A stretch of 64,000 nt of DNA from assembly GCA_914767715.1 (NCBI GenBank), contig OU612074.1, forward strand, positions 5,717,501 through 5,781,500, in the 5' to 3' direction. Position 1 is the stretch's first letter; every line of letters starts with the position of its first letter. The notes below the pieces were generated by a model that saw nothing but the letters and a program-made list of their open reading frames with translations, had not been told where the DNA came from and searched no databases. The position numbers were made by a program, and so were the translations under genes. This stretch comes from Membranipora membranacea. Its lineage: Eukaryota; Bryozoa; Gymnolaemata; Cheilostomatida; Membraniporidae. Below, piece after piece: positions 1-11,410 of this stretch.

Positions 1-728
1 TAAGATTTGGTACAAACTATAAAGCATTGCATGGACCATTTTTGGGTGAATCTGAAATAAGCAAGGCTTTGTCAGCAGGAAGAATCAATTGCTCCATCAT
101 AATCTTATTTTAACAGAGCAAACAAGCGTATCGGTCTGAAATGAAAATGACTCATTTTCATGCTTGAAAAACAGCGGACAGGGAATGCGTCAAAGTCATA
201 GTCGTTGATTGTAATGTACAGTGGTTCTTCTAATCTCTTCTTTGACATGGGCTCATAACAGATATAAAGGTTGTTTTGATTAACGGTCTCAACTCATCAA
301 ATAGTGTGTATACAAATTATATAACTTGCTTTTGCACAAGTCTGTCATCAGACAGACTTGTGAGTGACTTTGTCATTTATTTGCAAAAGTTGTTATCTAA
401 CCACAATAGTCACTAATATTACAGTATTTCCCCAATAACAGGCTCATCACAAATCGCCTGGACTAGTTGGGCGGTGCATGAGTAGGCAACTCAATGTTGT
501 TAACTTATAACCCCAAAACCTACCAGACCAAATAACCCTGATGACTAATTTTATATGCAAATGCATGTGTGATAGCTGTCTTAATCTGATTTCAAGCTCA
601 AAAATGATACCAAGAAACCTGTTCCTTTACAATCACTTTAAAAAAATATGAAAAGTTATGTCAAAATCTTTTTCTTCCTCGGACTAACATGTATTGTGCT
701 TTAAGACAAAAATATAATCTTTTTACAG
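1..728. other. Non-coding lead-in
   Basis: No coding exon is visible before the splice acceptor at 727-728. The only structure is a nested inverted repeat at about 320-398. The stretch that matches the second copy of the downstream gene starts near 640 with intron sequence, so the rest is unique to this copy. Confidence 0.5.
320..398. repeat. Nested foldback (inverted repeat)
   Basis: The inner arms are a perfect 12-bp inverted repeat, CACAAGTCTGTC at 335-346 and its complement at 351-362, with a 4-base loop. Outside it, CTTTTGCA pairs with TGCAAAAG and ATAAC with GTTAT. The whole block could fold as one long hairpin. A relic of a small foldback element is the simplest reading. Confidence 0.6.
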
Positions 729-1473
729 CCGAAAAGCTTTTGTCTACCGCCTGAAGAGAGAGTTTAAAGGCCGCCTTAGTTTTCATCAAGCCTCTGATCC
801 CTCTCATGGTGATATAGTGACGAGCAGCAATGCAGTTTTGACTGATTTGGTGACTGATACATCAGTACTCACAAACACATCCAGCCTCTTGAGCGAGGTC
901 GACACTGCCAGCTCATGTGATGAGGAAATCCCTTTCAATAGTGTAACCCAATCCAATCAATATCAACTCAATCAGGCAGCAATTTCACTCCGTTTGTATA
1001 TAGATCAAACCAAAAAAGTCAAGATCCCCTGGCCACCTACTGCAGAGAACCTTAACGCTGAGGCCTGTGTCGAATTTGTTCCGCCACCACTATTTAATTT
1101 TCTAGCAATGACGACAGGTCATGCTGATGTGGTCTGTGACTGGAACACCTACTATAATTTGGACGCCTCTGTTCGCCTAAAAATTCTCAGCTTAGCCCAA
1201 GACGTTGTACAGCTAAGCTCAAAAGGTGCTGCTGTTACTCCTAAGTCTTTAGCCATCGGCCTAACAGTGAGGCATATGACTGGGTCTAAATTGCTAGCCA
1301 AACTTATTCATGGATTTGGTTATTCTTGCAGCTATGACTCAATTATTAGGCTCGAAACAGCACTTGCTTTGAAGCAAGCTGCAAATACAGCTTTCAGAGA
1401 GAACAGTCTTGATGAGGAGGAGGAGGAGGAGGCTGGCGGAGACGAGGATGATGAGGATGAGGAAAATGAGTGA
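729..1473 (+). CDS. Terminal exon of a repeated zinc-finger-like gene family (5' part absent)
   Basis: The exon opens after a TTTTTACAG acceptor and stays open for 248 codons to a TGA at 1471-1473. An internal ATG is present, but homology to the copy at 39,358 shows that the true reading frame enters from an upstream exon (phase 2), starting RKAFVYRLKREFKG. The middle holds motifs I associate with a very abundant uncharacterised invertebrate family: WPPT, FNFLA, then SLAIGLTVRHMTGSKLL. The C-terminus is a run of Glu/Asp from simple GAG/GAT repeats (about 1408-1470). No earlier exons lie in the first 728 bases, so this is a partial gene or a 5'-truncated mobile copy. A role is unknown; the family may be of transposon origin (inference). 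Confidence 0.55.
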
Positions 1474-1487
1474 CCAAATAATAAAAG

Positions 1488-2495
1488 TTCTTGTTGACTG
1501 TAACAAAAAATACTACAATCTTCTCTAACTAAAAGTGATTTTGTGAAAAATTTGTGAGATGCTGCCGCTGACAATGACTGATACAACCGGGTACACCCTT
1601 ATTTGTTAATTCAGCACCTTTTTTTACCCTAGAAACATTTATATTCTCGTTCTCTGTTGGCTGTATCGAACACTAAAATCTTCACTAACTGAAAGCTCTT
1701 TATTGAATAATTTTGGATATACTGTCATAAACTGCCACGCTGCCGCTGATGATTTTTGGATTCAGCACACTTTTTTACACTAGAAGCATATTAAACTTGT
1801 TCTCTGTTGACCGTTGACTGTATCAAATGCCACAATTTTCACTAAGTAGAAGTGAATTTGTAAAAAAAAGTCGGATTTGCTCCCACGCTGACGCTGACAA
1901 TGACTGATACAACTGGGTACACCCTCATTTTTGAATTCAGCACCCTTTTTTACCCTAGAAACATATATATTCTTGTTCTCTGTTGGCTGTATTAAACACT
2001 AAAATATTCACTAACTAAAGGCACTTGGTTGAAAATTTTGGGACAGGCTGCCATATACTGCCTCGCTGCCGCTGATGATGACCCCTACAACCAGGTACAC
2101 CCTCATTTTTGGATTCAGCACACTTTTTTACTCTAGAAACATATTATTCTTGTTCTCTGTTGACCGTTGACTGTATCAAACACTACAATTTTAACTAACT
2201 AAATGAGAATTTGTAAAAGATGTGGCATATGCTGCCGCGCTGCCGCTGACAATGACCAATACAACCGGGTGCACCCTCATTTTCGGATTCAGCACACTTT
2301 TTTACCCTAGAAACAGATATATTCTTGTTCTCTGTTGGCTGTAACAAACACTACAATCTTTACTAACTAAATGCCATTTATTGAAAATGTTTGATATGCT
2401 GCCATATACTGCCACGCTGCCGCTGACGATGACCGCTACAACCGGGTACACCCTCATTTTTGGATTCAGCAAACTTTTTTACCCTAGAAACATTT
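1488..2495. repeat. Satellite array, six monomers of about 165 bp with dimeric order
   Basis: Six diverged monomers start near 1492, 1657, 1813, 1982, 2168 and 2333. Each carries GCTGCCGCTGA or a close variant, TACAACCGGGTACACCC (partly missing in monomer 2), a TTCAGCAC..CTTTTTTAC..CTAGAAACA block and TTGTTCTCTGTTG. Odd monomers have a GTGAATTTGTAAAA-type segment; even ones have TTGAAAA..CTGCCATATACTGCC. The true unit is therefore a dimer of about 330-340 bp. The array begins 15 bases after the stop codon of the preceding gene. Confidence 0.8.
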
Positions 2496-2994
2496 GTTTT
2501 TTCCTGCCATCAAAAATTGTCCGTGCCATTTTTTTTAGAGCACTTAGAGCTAGGCTGCTTCTGGCCTAATATATTTCATTGTTTTTAAGTTTTGCAAGAA
2601 TTGTTTTACCATATATACAGTAGCACACCTGCTTGGAACAATGGAATGGGCTGCTGTATGGCCAACATGATGAACGACTTTACTTGAATTGCAAATTAAC
2701 CCTATCATATGAGCTACATTAAAATTGTATACATTTGGGTAGTCCTATGTGCCAGATACAGTTCTAAAATGCTGAAGCTTATTTTAATTTGTCGACTTTT
2801 GAAAAAAAGTTTTCCTAACTAGCTACCAAGCACATATACATGGTGTTTCAGTCGAATTGGACAGAAGGCAGGTGAATTGCATCATTCATTTATTCTGAAT
2901 AAAACTTTCAAAAAATCATAGTATTGTTTGATTTGGATAATTTCAAGCCATTTCAAGTCAGAAACAATTTCAGATATGCAGGATCTATAAATTA

Positions 2995-3147
2995 TTAAGA
3001 TGTGTAAGCCCATGGGTTCTTTCCACTGAAGTTTCCGTTTCGGTTACCATTTCCATTGGTTCCAGATCCTGAGTTTCCGTTTCCATTTCCCTTCGGTTTC
3101 CGTTTTCTCAATTTCCACCATTTCCGGTTCCATTTCCGTTGCCATTG
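2995..3147 (-). pseudogene. Gly/Asn-rich repeat exon relic ending NFSGKNPW
   Basis: Read on the minus strand, the tract is a series of GGAAAT/GGAAAC/GGTAAC codons giving NGNGNGTGNGG, then after a frame change GNGNGNSGSGTNGN, then NFSGKNPWAYTS and a TAA. At least one frameshift and an in-frame TGA interrupt the repeat, so this copy is broken as it stands. The same C-terminal motif and its nucleotides recur on the plus strand at 19,050-19,127. No signal peptide or other exon was found. The protein type is unknown; low-complexity Gly/Asn proteins are often secreted or structural, but that is only a guess. Confidence 0.55.
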
Positions 3148-3360
3148 ACAGCACCTTTTGCGACAAATATGATATTATAATCACTACAATACTTATTTTC
3201 ATGCTACATTTCAATACAACTTGCTTACACCAGGTTCAGAAAAAGTGTCCTGTGTTACCACCTATCGATAACCTATGGACACCTAAATCAAGAAGACATA
3301 AAACAATGCAACAACCACATCACTGTAGAATGTCGTCTAAGCCTCTGTGAGACATGCATT

Positions 3361-3437
3361 CATACACACACACACACCTATGTACACACACATGCACGCA
3401 CACACATGCACACACACACATACATACACATATATTT
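3361..3437. repeat. (CA)n microsatellite
   Basis: Interrupted CA dinucleotide repeat with ATGCACG and TATGTA interruptions. Confidence 0.9.
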
Positions 3438-4690
3438 ACACCAAAAAGGAAGTTTAAATTTAGAATGGGAGATATATCATGATCATTATTGCCTCAAAGC
3501 TTTAGGTTTCATGCCATACTGTCTAGATATTTCAGGGAACTATGGTGAAGAGGGAATTCATTAGTATCCCTATTCAAGGCCTTACTATACAAGAAAGGTC
3601 CATCCAATCTTAATTAATGCTTGCACTTGCTCAGTGAATCTTATGTCAATTATCACTTATGATTCACTTCATTACAAGGCTTTATAGTATTCTGTTGGTC
3701 AAGATAGTTGGACATTTATTTTCTTGGCAGACATTTTTGAACATTTTTGAAAGTAATTCTGGTTATCATGGCAATAGAATAAATTTATTCTACAGTTTTC
3801 ATACCACGCGCAGCTTGGGCTGAATTATTATGGAAATTGAAACATTTAGCAAGCACATGAATGAATGAAGTCACAAGGCAAGAAATATATTAGGTTTGTG
3901 GTGATCAAATCCGGAACCTTTGGCCCAAACAGCTCAAGTTTTTGAATTGTGCTTTGAGACAATATAGATTAAGTCTATTATTCTTATTTATCAAAACTTT
4001 CCTCCAAAAATTTAGTTTATCTGGTTTCATTACTCTCAGACCCGGGTATGATTTCATTTCACTTGAAAAACCGACAATGGCAAATTTTTATTCACCTGTT
4101 GCCATGCAACTTACTGCTAGCGGGTAGGATTGATCATCTCAATAATGTTCAGCTGGAAAGGACGGCTTGTGTTCAGAGGCTAAGACGAACAAAATACTGT
4201 CACTGATGCTTAATACATCGCCTCTGGAAATATCTTGAATGAGATATGCATCATACATCTAATTGATGATTTATGGCAGTGCTGATACTTACTTTACGAA
4301 CATCAAAGCAAGCATAAAGAGTACAGGCGTAACTCTTTCATTAACACCTCAACGAATGTTCCCTCATTATATATACGATTGACATAGCCGCCCAAATATT
4401 AAACTTATTTGATATTAGAAAATAATACTCTGAACATAGTCATTTAGCATTTTATGTAAAAAAAACGGTCATATGTTTGGTGTCTACTTATATTTCAAAA
4501 AAATTCAGAAATGGACATAACTATTATAATAAGAAGATACACTGTTGCGAGTCAAGGATGTCCTCCAGGATACTACCAGGGACTAACTTGGGCCCATCAT
4601 TACATATGACATAAACTGCCGCTTGTTAGGATTTTTTATTTATTTCAGAAGTCCTATAGCTGTAAGAAGAACTTAAAGTGTACTTGTGGA

Positions 4691-5060
4691 TCAGTATACA
4701 AAGAAAGACAGGTAGGGAAAAGAATCATTCAACAATTTGTCTCTAAGAGAAGGTAAGGTAACTGCACCAAACGTTCAAGTGTCAGTACCAAAGGTAAAAG
4801 TCAGTGTCACCAACCCCAAACCGTCCCCAAAGTCAGGACACAAGGCAGCACCAGCTACAGTTAAGGTAAGCATGTGATGAATTACTGATTTTGCTGAACA
4901 TGGACCAATCCTTGAATTGGTCAGTTGTGATATCGTTGTTTGAAGCAATTGTTTAAAATATGTATTATGACAAAGACCACTTCTTTCTTTTTCAGGATAT
5001 TTCCCTACTGATAGAGAAATTACCAATGGCGGTAAACCTTTCCCACTGCTTTGCTACATG
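4691..5060 (+). pseudogene. PKVKV family relic 1, signal exon deleted
   Basis: The order follows intact copy 8 with a piece missing. A mutated TATA (TATACAAA at 4695) is followed by the 5' UTR exon equivalent (ATTCAACAATTTGTCTC) with its GTAAGG donor. The sequence then jumps directly to the end of the repeat exon: VSVPKVKVSVTNPKPSPK, with a Lys/Ala-rich extension, to a GTAAGC donor near 4867. A TTTTTCAG acceptor at 4995 opens a segment matching the 3' UTR exon of the family. The signal-peptide exon and the IPDVK half are gone, so this copy cannot make the secreted product. Confidence 0.65.
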
Positions 5061-6115
5061 TGAGGAATGTCACAAATTGGTTCTATGAACACAAATATTT
5101 TACTCTTTCGAAAATCTGTATAAAATATTCAGTCAAATGCAGTCAATAACATCTCTCAAGCCTTAAAATGTTACAAAATAGCACAAATTATGTACAATAA
5201 TGAAACAAACACTATACACAATTTTTTAAATTGAGGTCATTTGTGGAACCATCATCCCTGTCATTTGTCCAAACAACTTATTCGGAAACTTGATTTTAAG
5301 ATGATCCATGATCAATCATCAGGGTGCATTGTTATGATTCAATCCATCATTTGAATTTAAAAAAAAAAAACGATTTGGTTGAAATTTTTAAAACTGCTAC
5401 CAGCCTGCATTGACATCTGGACATTAAAACTTAGCAAGTTGTCTCATATTAATGATTTTATTACACAATTGTTTACATGGTTGCAGTTTACAGTTTAATA
5501 CTCTCAGAGAGTTAATAAACCCTGCTCATACCACGATATACCCTTATACACAAGTTGGTGATTAGTTGGCTCATTGAAAAAATCAGCATTGTTCTTTATA
5601 TAAGTTTTGTTTGTAACATTTTCTCACCTCCTTTCCCTCCGTTTCTATGATAACATGGCAATTTTGGAAAATTCTACAGAACATCCAAAATCCTTCTAAA
5701 ATTTGGGGAACTGACTAGATAATAGTTCCAGAAGTTCCATATTGAACCATTCAAGATATCTAGGCCACTTTAGTTTTAGCTAGGGATTTTAACAATTTTC
5801 ATTATCCTTGCTAGGAGTATCCTATTGCGATTTGAGAAGCACAATGTCCCATTTTTTTCAAGACTAATTCTAGGTTTCTAGGGTTCATAGGGTGTATTGA
5901 AGAAAATTTAACTGACTGGGTCCTCTGAGAGTGTTGCGGGGATTTTATCTGCCGCTGGAATTGGATGTTTCATAGCCTCAGTTATCCATCATCATTATTC
6001 AAAGATTATTATTAAAGAGTGACTGATTAGTTCTTAAATGATATTAAACAGGTGAAACCTGACAACATGCCTATTATTGCCATATTTATCATCATCCAAT
6101 CATTTATTTGGACAG
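5061..6115. other. AT-rich non-coding stretch
   Basis: Nothing gene-like was found; one hydrophobic open frame near 5945-6030 lacks a convincing donor and was not called. Confidence 0.4.
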
Positions 6116-6782
6116 ATTTGTAGGAAACTCATCACACTTAGAGGAACTGTTTGACAGTGCATTGTCAATACAAAAAGGTATAGAAACTTTGGATGACTAA
6201 TTGCACCACAATCAGACTGCACTATCAGGTTTCAAGTTGTTGAGTGAACATCCAGGATAGGGCATTAAAGAACACATGCTAGTCTGACAATTTCTCATGA
6301 TTGCTGATAATAGCACAAACCAAGTGGGATGAATCTAATTGATCATTAAAATGAACAGAATTGTTTGTTAATCTTGCCATTTTGAACAGGTTATGGATTG
6401 TTGCAACAACTAAAAGTCTTAAGTCTGAGAAGGTCACATGTTCGCTTATGGGCAGGGAAGTGAGTTACTAAAATAGCCCATTAGCCTCATATTTCCCTCT
6501 TACAGCTGCAGCTCAAGCGGGAAAATGTAATTGAGTTCTATATTGAATGTCAGCACCACTTGACATTCAGTGTTCTGACTAACTCATGTTTACAAGGCCG
6601 ATCTTTCTCTTCAGCTAGCCATATGCGCTCAATGCATGTCTGATCTTATACAAGCGGATAAAAAAGAAACAGCATCAGTGCTGAGAAGCCGAGCTAGTCA
6701 AATCTTTGAAAAATATCAAGTTGAGAACAAAATGCTGAGACCGCTTCTACACCATCCAATGCCGTTGTATTGCCCAAAATAA
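6116..6782 (+). CDS. Last two exons of an unrecognised gene
   Basis: Exon a (6116-6177) runs from a GGACAG acceptor to a GTATAG donor and encodes FVGNSSHLEELFDSALSIQK. Exon b begins at 6619 (after CTAG) to keep frame; a second possible acceptor at 6614 gives the same frame from phase 0. It encodes about 54 residues starting ICAQCMSDLIQADKKE and ending LRPLLHHPMPLYCPK with a TAA at 6780-6782. The stop overlaps a canonical AATAAA (6778-6783), as expected for a terminal exon. The composition is that of an ordinary soluble helical protein with no signal peptide or membrane segment. I do not recognise the family and found no upstream exons between 5061 and 6115, so the gene may be truncated. Confidence 0.5.
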
Positions 6783-6783
6783 A
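6778..6783 (+). terminator. Polyadenylation signal AATAAA
   Basis: Canonical hexamer overlapping the stop codon of the exon ending at 6782. Confidence 0.5.
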
Positions 6784-9700
6784 GTGCCTCACTTCAGCTG
6801 TATATGGTGTCTTGTCTCTGTAAATTCTTAGGGCTATGGTATGCCTATAGAACCAATAGATATTAAGGTTCATACATGAAGCACATATTTTGACACCAAC
6901 TACGATTTTTTATGATTCAATTTGCCTGTTACTGTACTTTAGTCAATTTGCTATATTGAGGTTGCCAGGTTGAAGTGCAAGCAGTGCCACTCCCTCATTA
7001 ATGTTTCTTCTTTCAATGAGAGATCAAATTCAAGATATCCTGTTTGAAGAGGAACATAAAATGTCGTAGGTTATCTTTAGAAACCTTAGGACAGGTGCAT
7101 GTAAATAATGGATTCAATAACTAATGCTCTTCATGGGCTGGATCTTTGTGCGTTGAGCGGAATTATTCAGTGTGTATATTTTATACCAGTATATCATATG
7201 TCCTCAGTTATCTAAAGTCAAAAACTCTCAGTTGTAGTTATCTCCTCCTTACTTTTCAAAAAGCTATCACCTTCCTACAGTTTTTAATTTAGAATAACCA
7301 CATTTGATCAACTTGATTATTAGTCAGTCAGTTAACTAGTCATTTATTTTCATGTTTTTCTGTTTGTGCAGAATTACATTTCGACACGGTAAGTCACAGA
7401 GATTAGTTTTTTTTTGGAGCATCAATTCATCACATTATCTAAAACTGCATCTGAGGGCATGTTTGAAATAATTTTTTAACACATTTAAAAATGCGATTTT
7501 TACTTTTTCATTACAGTGTTTTTTCATCAATCAGTGCTGTGGCATTGTTGCGCAATGCAGTGCAAAGAACCTATATATATATAAATGTAGTTTCTATGTC
7601 ATTGTGTACAATTTCAAACAAATTTCAATTGCCTTTTATCAAAGGAGTGGAGAAATTTCCAAATGACAATGGAAGTGCTATACTGAACCTAAACAAAAGG
7701 ATATTTCTGTTAGTTGCTAAGTTTTCAGTGTAGACTGTTGAGACGGATTGGCAGCAACCCATCAAATTCTATCAGAATGACTATATAACTCAGAATTATT
7801 AATCTTCACTTTTCTATACACATATTCAAAAATTTCCAGAATCTTAATTTGACTCGATACTCTTTTTGCCTGCTAGTATTGCACTTTTATCCAGTCAGAT
7901 CTGCACTTTTACCTCGATAGAATTTTTGATTGATATATGTAGCGCTAGATATTTTGTATTCCTGCTCAGACCAACCAGTACTCCATGCCCAAAACCACAG
8001 TTCTGATAAAAAATTGGCCCATATTGAGTGTGCCCCATTGTTTTATACAAAATATAAATGGCATCTAAGATATCATATTATATATGTTCAATCAGTAGGC
8101 TCTACCGGCTTGCAAATAATTTATTTTCATTTTTGCAATCGACCATGACACTTTGTCGAAATTCAGTTATCGGCATTCTATTTACTCAAACAACCATGGT
8201 CTATGCTTCTAAAAATTATTCAAGGTTGCAGTCACTCTACTCTTGGCTAGTCGGGTTAACCTTCTTCCGGAGTTATTGCAGACCAAATAGAGAGTGCTTG
8301 GGGGAAAGATGCTTATGCTATACCATCCTGACTTCATATGCTTCTATTTTTCGAAACATGGCATGGATCTGGCTTTTTCATCCATTCAGATTTTCTATGA
8401 ATTAGATTTTGCCTATTTTACGCCAAGACAAGTCTGAGGTGGGATGCTGCAAAGATGTTGCCTGCTCCAATGGATACTGTTCAAGAATAGCATTTTCCGA
8501 ATTCACCCAAATGTTTGAGGTTGAATTTTACAAGAATGTGTATTGCTGAGTTGATCTTCTATGGTATTTAATCATCCAGATATTATTGAAAAATACTGAT
8601 GTAATTATGCTGGATGGAGATTATGATATCGTGGGTCTGGAGGGCTCACCAGTAATAACACACATAGAATTCTTTGTGAAATATTCTGCTGCATAGTCTT
8701 TGAGCTAGTATCTGTGTGGTCGACCTTGATTTATTTATCATCATTCAGGACTTTAATTCCTGAAATAACCAAAAAAAGGACAGAGTCAGTTACAGAATTC
8801 ATGTTACTGTTGAATTTGTGCAATTTTTTCAAAATCTTGCCCTGGCACTGCATTTATACTACAGCAAGTTATAATGTTGTGACTTTTGAGGATTCAGTAA
8901 GCCAAACAGGTGGGCTGCCTTCATATGAGCCGGCCTCCAAACAAAATTCAAAGTTTTCCTTCATGCAGTGCATTGAAAAAATCCAAGTACAGACCTATGC
9001 TTGATGAAGATATCAGTGTATTGTTGTTGGAGCAATTGCAGACATTGTTATCTGAGAGTGAATTTTCTAATCCCTTAAGAAAAACTTATTTGCAAACAAC
9101 AAGTTGTATTACAGTCTCTGTCTTCCATTACAGTGGAAGAATTTGTTACTGTAGTGCCTTGTTTATCTATTCCAAAGGATTTGAAGGACTTTTTGCTTCT
9201 TATGAAATTTATGTATTACGGCCTTATTACATCAGATTAAAATTAAATGTTGATTTAAATCAGATGTTTTGCCACAAGCCACATCCCGGAGCATGGGCGG
9301 CCAAATTCATTGCATTAGTGACAATGCCGAAGAATCTTTGCCTGCATGCTCTTTGTTCGCAGGCAGGTCGGAGCATGCCTGGGTGCCAACCAAGGCCGAG
9401 TAGTCCATGGACCGCAGAGACATTTTGTATGAGGCCATTTCGATAAATTTATATTTATTGATTACACAGACGAAGGGAAAATTGTGGCGGCATCATTCCA
9501 AGATAACATTAGCTATTCCTATTATTAAAAAAGTCACAATGCTGCATACGTAGCTAGCCATCTTACCAATTTAGCTAGAATAGTTACAGCTGTAACTTAA
9601 TTTTGAAACATCAAATCTAATTGTGCAGTAAGGCTTTACAGAAGTAAATTTCTTCATGGGAGAGCCTGCATATTCTATTCTTTACTGCAATCAAAAACTT

Positions 9701-11297
9701 AGAATTAAGTTCATGGTGTGGGACCCTAAATTTGTGACAAATAGATGAAAGGATTTTTTGGCATCAAGCTTCACATAATTCTCCCCTGGACACAAAGCTT
9801 GCAGGTACCTTGACCAAGGAGTAAAAAACTCTTTGCCTTGGCTACTGTTGAAAACTTTACTCTATATCGCTTTACTCTGTGAATCAATCTAGCCGCCAAC
9901 TAAATTTTTACACAGATAGATGGCTTCATATAGATAAATTTGCAACCAGCAGCCAGAATTCACATGCTTTCCATGCTTAGCACAATGTTTCCCCAAAGAA
10001 AATCAAGCCATGTAAGTGGAAACTTATATAAAATTGTTCTTGACATCGCAAACGTTTCTAGTTTTGAAAGCAGCAGTCATGCGGCACAGCTTGGGCAAAT
10101 GACCATGTTATTATGGTGAGGTTGTGCTAATCGAAGGATAAGAAATCATTCCCTACAACTAACAGGATTTTCAGGATAAGCTGGAGCCATGCTGCCATTT
10201 AATGGCCATTTTCTCACGACCAAGAAAATGCATGGGGCGATAGCTCTATTTTGAAATAAGCCACCAAATTTCAACAATAAGAGAAGACAACTTCTTGCCC
10301 AAATTGACTTTAATGAACTGAGTCCGGCTGAATCCTATTTGTATTCAGTGTTTGCATCTGATTTCCAGTTAAAGAGGAACAAAGAAGATTGGCGAGCATG
10401 TACACGGTGATTGAATAACAATCATACTATGCCGTTATTTAGAAATTATTAGTCCTCTATACTATGACAGTGACAGTTTTATTAACAGCTGCGGCAGTGT
10501 TCGGGGAAACGGCATCTTAACTTGCCATCGCTTTCAGCCTTTTCAGATTCATCACAACAACAAGTGTCACATTTTAAGGGATTTATAATAACTATCATAC
10601 TAAAAATCGTCTTATACACTTCAATTTACTTTACCATTTAAAAACTCCTTTGCAATACATGGTGTAAATTGATTAGTGTTCTTTAGTGAACCCTGCTATT
10701 GGACGGATCAAATATATAAAAGTTTGATAAACAGCTGTTCAAAAATAAATCTTATCAAATTGATCACTACAACCCTCATTTTGGTTTATTTAAAAAGTCT
10801 GTAGTTACGATCTGTTCAACAAATAATTTAGTGATTAGGCCGTGAGGGATTGAAGGACATTGGATAGTATATTAGAATTATTGTTAATCCATTATCATAG
10901 AACAACCATTTTTGCCGAACTACTGATACAAAGTCAAAGCCAATTGTGACAAGAAAAATTGTATGTGGCTGTAAAATGACACCGTAATATGAGTATTGGA
11001 TAATTTAAAGAATTATTGATGAAATGCATATATAATATTCTCTTATTAATAGCATAGGTCAACATTTTTTTAAGTAGATGCAGAAAACTTTGTCAACAAG
11101 GGGTGCTCCTGAGATGAGTCATCAAAATTCATCCACCATTTTCCTGTCAGTATAATCATCGGCTATAACAAAAGAAAGAGGTATGTTTTGGTGGGTGGGT
11201 ATATCCATCTTAGAATTATAAGAGCATGGAGATCACAACTGTTTATTGTTTAAAAGGTTGAAAAGATCAAGAGCAAACAATCACCAAGTGCGGAGGT
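6784..11297. other. Long non-coding stretch with one SINE relic
   Basis: Several open frames of 70-180 codons occur at about 7.5-9.45 kb on the plus strand, but they overlap in different frames, lack splice support, and the longest runs through the SINE at 9275-9435. A 17-base segment at 7375-7391 is bounded by TGTGCAG and GTAAGTC and could be a micro-exon; no partner exon was found. An imperfect CCAAGG/CCTTGG hairpin lies near 9815. Confidence 0.4.
9275..9435 (-). mobile_element. SINE relic (same family as 26,790 and 45,055)
   Basis: The reverse complement aligns with the body of the element at 26,790-27,035. Both have a CTGC(A/G)GTC..TGACTAC(T) block, an AACAGAGAGCA-like block, AATGCAATG..TTTGGC, and a CCGGGATGTGG(C/G)T block near the 3' end. 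The tRNA-like head with box A is missing, so this copy is 5'-truncated. Confidence 0.55.
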
Positions 11298-11410
11298 TCA
11301 GGCATACCTGTGGTGCCTTGTGTACTGGCTTTGTTTGGGTGACAATGACTGCACATCTGTCACTTTTACTTGTGGTGCATTCACTATCACATCTGGAATC
11401 CTTACATTGT
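11298..11410 (-). pseudogene. PKVKV family relic 2
   Basis: On the minus strand the frame reads NVRIPDVIVNAPQVKVTDV, then SLSPKQSQ and ends ...RHHRYA before a TGA at 11298-11300. This follows the family order NVNVKIPDVK..VPKVKVTV..NPKP. Upstream, the Gly-rich linker is recognisable as nucleotides (GGTTTGAAACCACAA) but is shifted and contains an in-frame TGA. The signal exon and the TATA/5' UTR module were not found nearby. It is a decayed copy; a functional divergent gene is less likely. Confidence 0.55.

Larger units (their letters stand above)
2496..4690. other. Mostly non-coding, with one Gly/Asn-rich relic and a CA microsatellite
   Basis: Apart from the relic at 2995-3147 and the (CA)n tract at 3361-3437, I see no splice-bounded open exon. 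Short open frames here have no coding character. Confidence 0.45.

Noticed and set aside
1332-1586. Minus-strand open frame rich in Ser
   Set aside because: Shadow of the GAG/GAT repeat that encodes the acidic tail on the plus strand.
4649-4711. 63-base open segment between TTTCAG and GTAGGG reading KSYSCKKNLKCTCG
   Set aside because: It overlaps the decayed TATA region of PKVKV relic 1 and has no partner exon in frame.
5945-6035. Hydrophobic open frame (SVAGILSAAGIGCFIASVI)
   Set aside because: No convincing splice donor and no neighbours in phase; likely chance in AT-rich DNA.
8910-9446. 178-codon plus-strand open frame
   Set aside because: It runs through a SINE relic and overlaps another open frame; no domain, splice or start context supports it.
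9811-9842. CCAAGG/CCTTGG hairpin
   Set aside because: Short and imperfect; expected often by chance in 64 kb.
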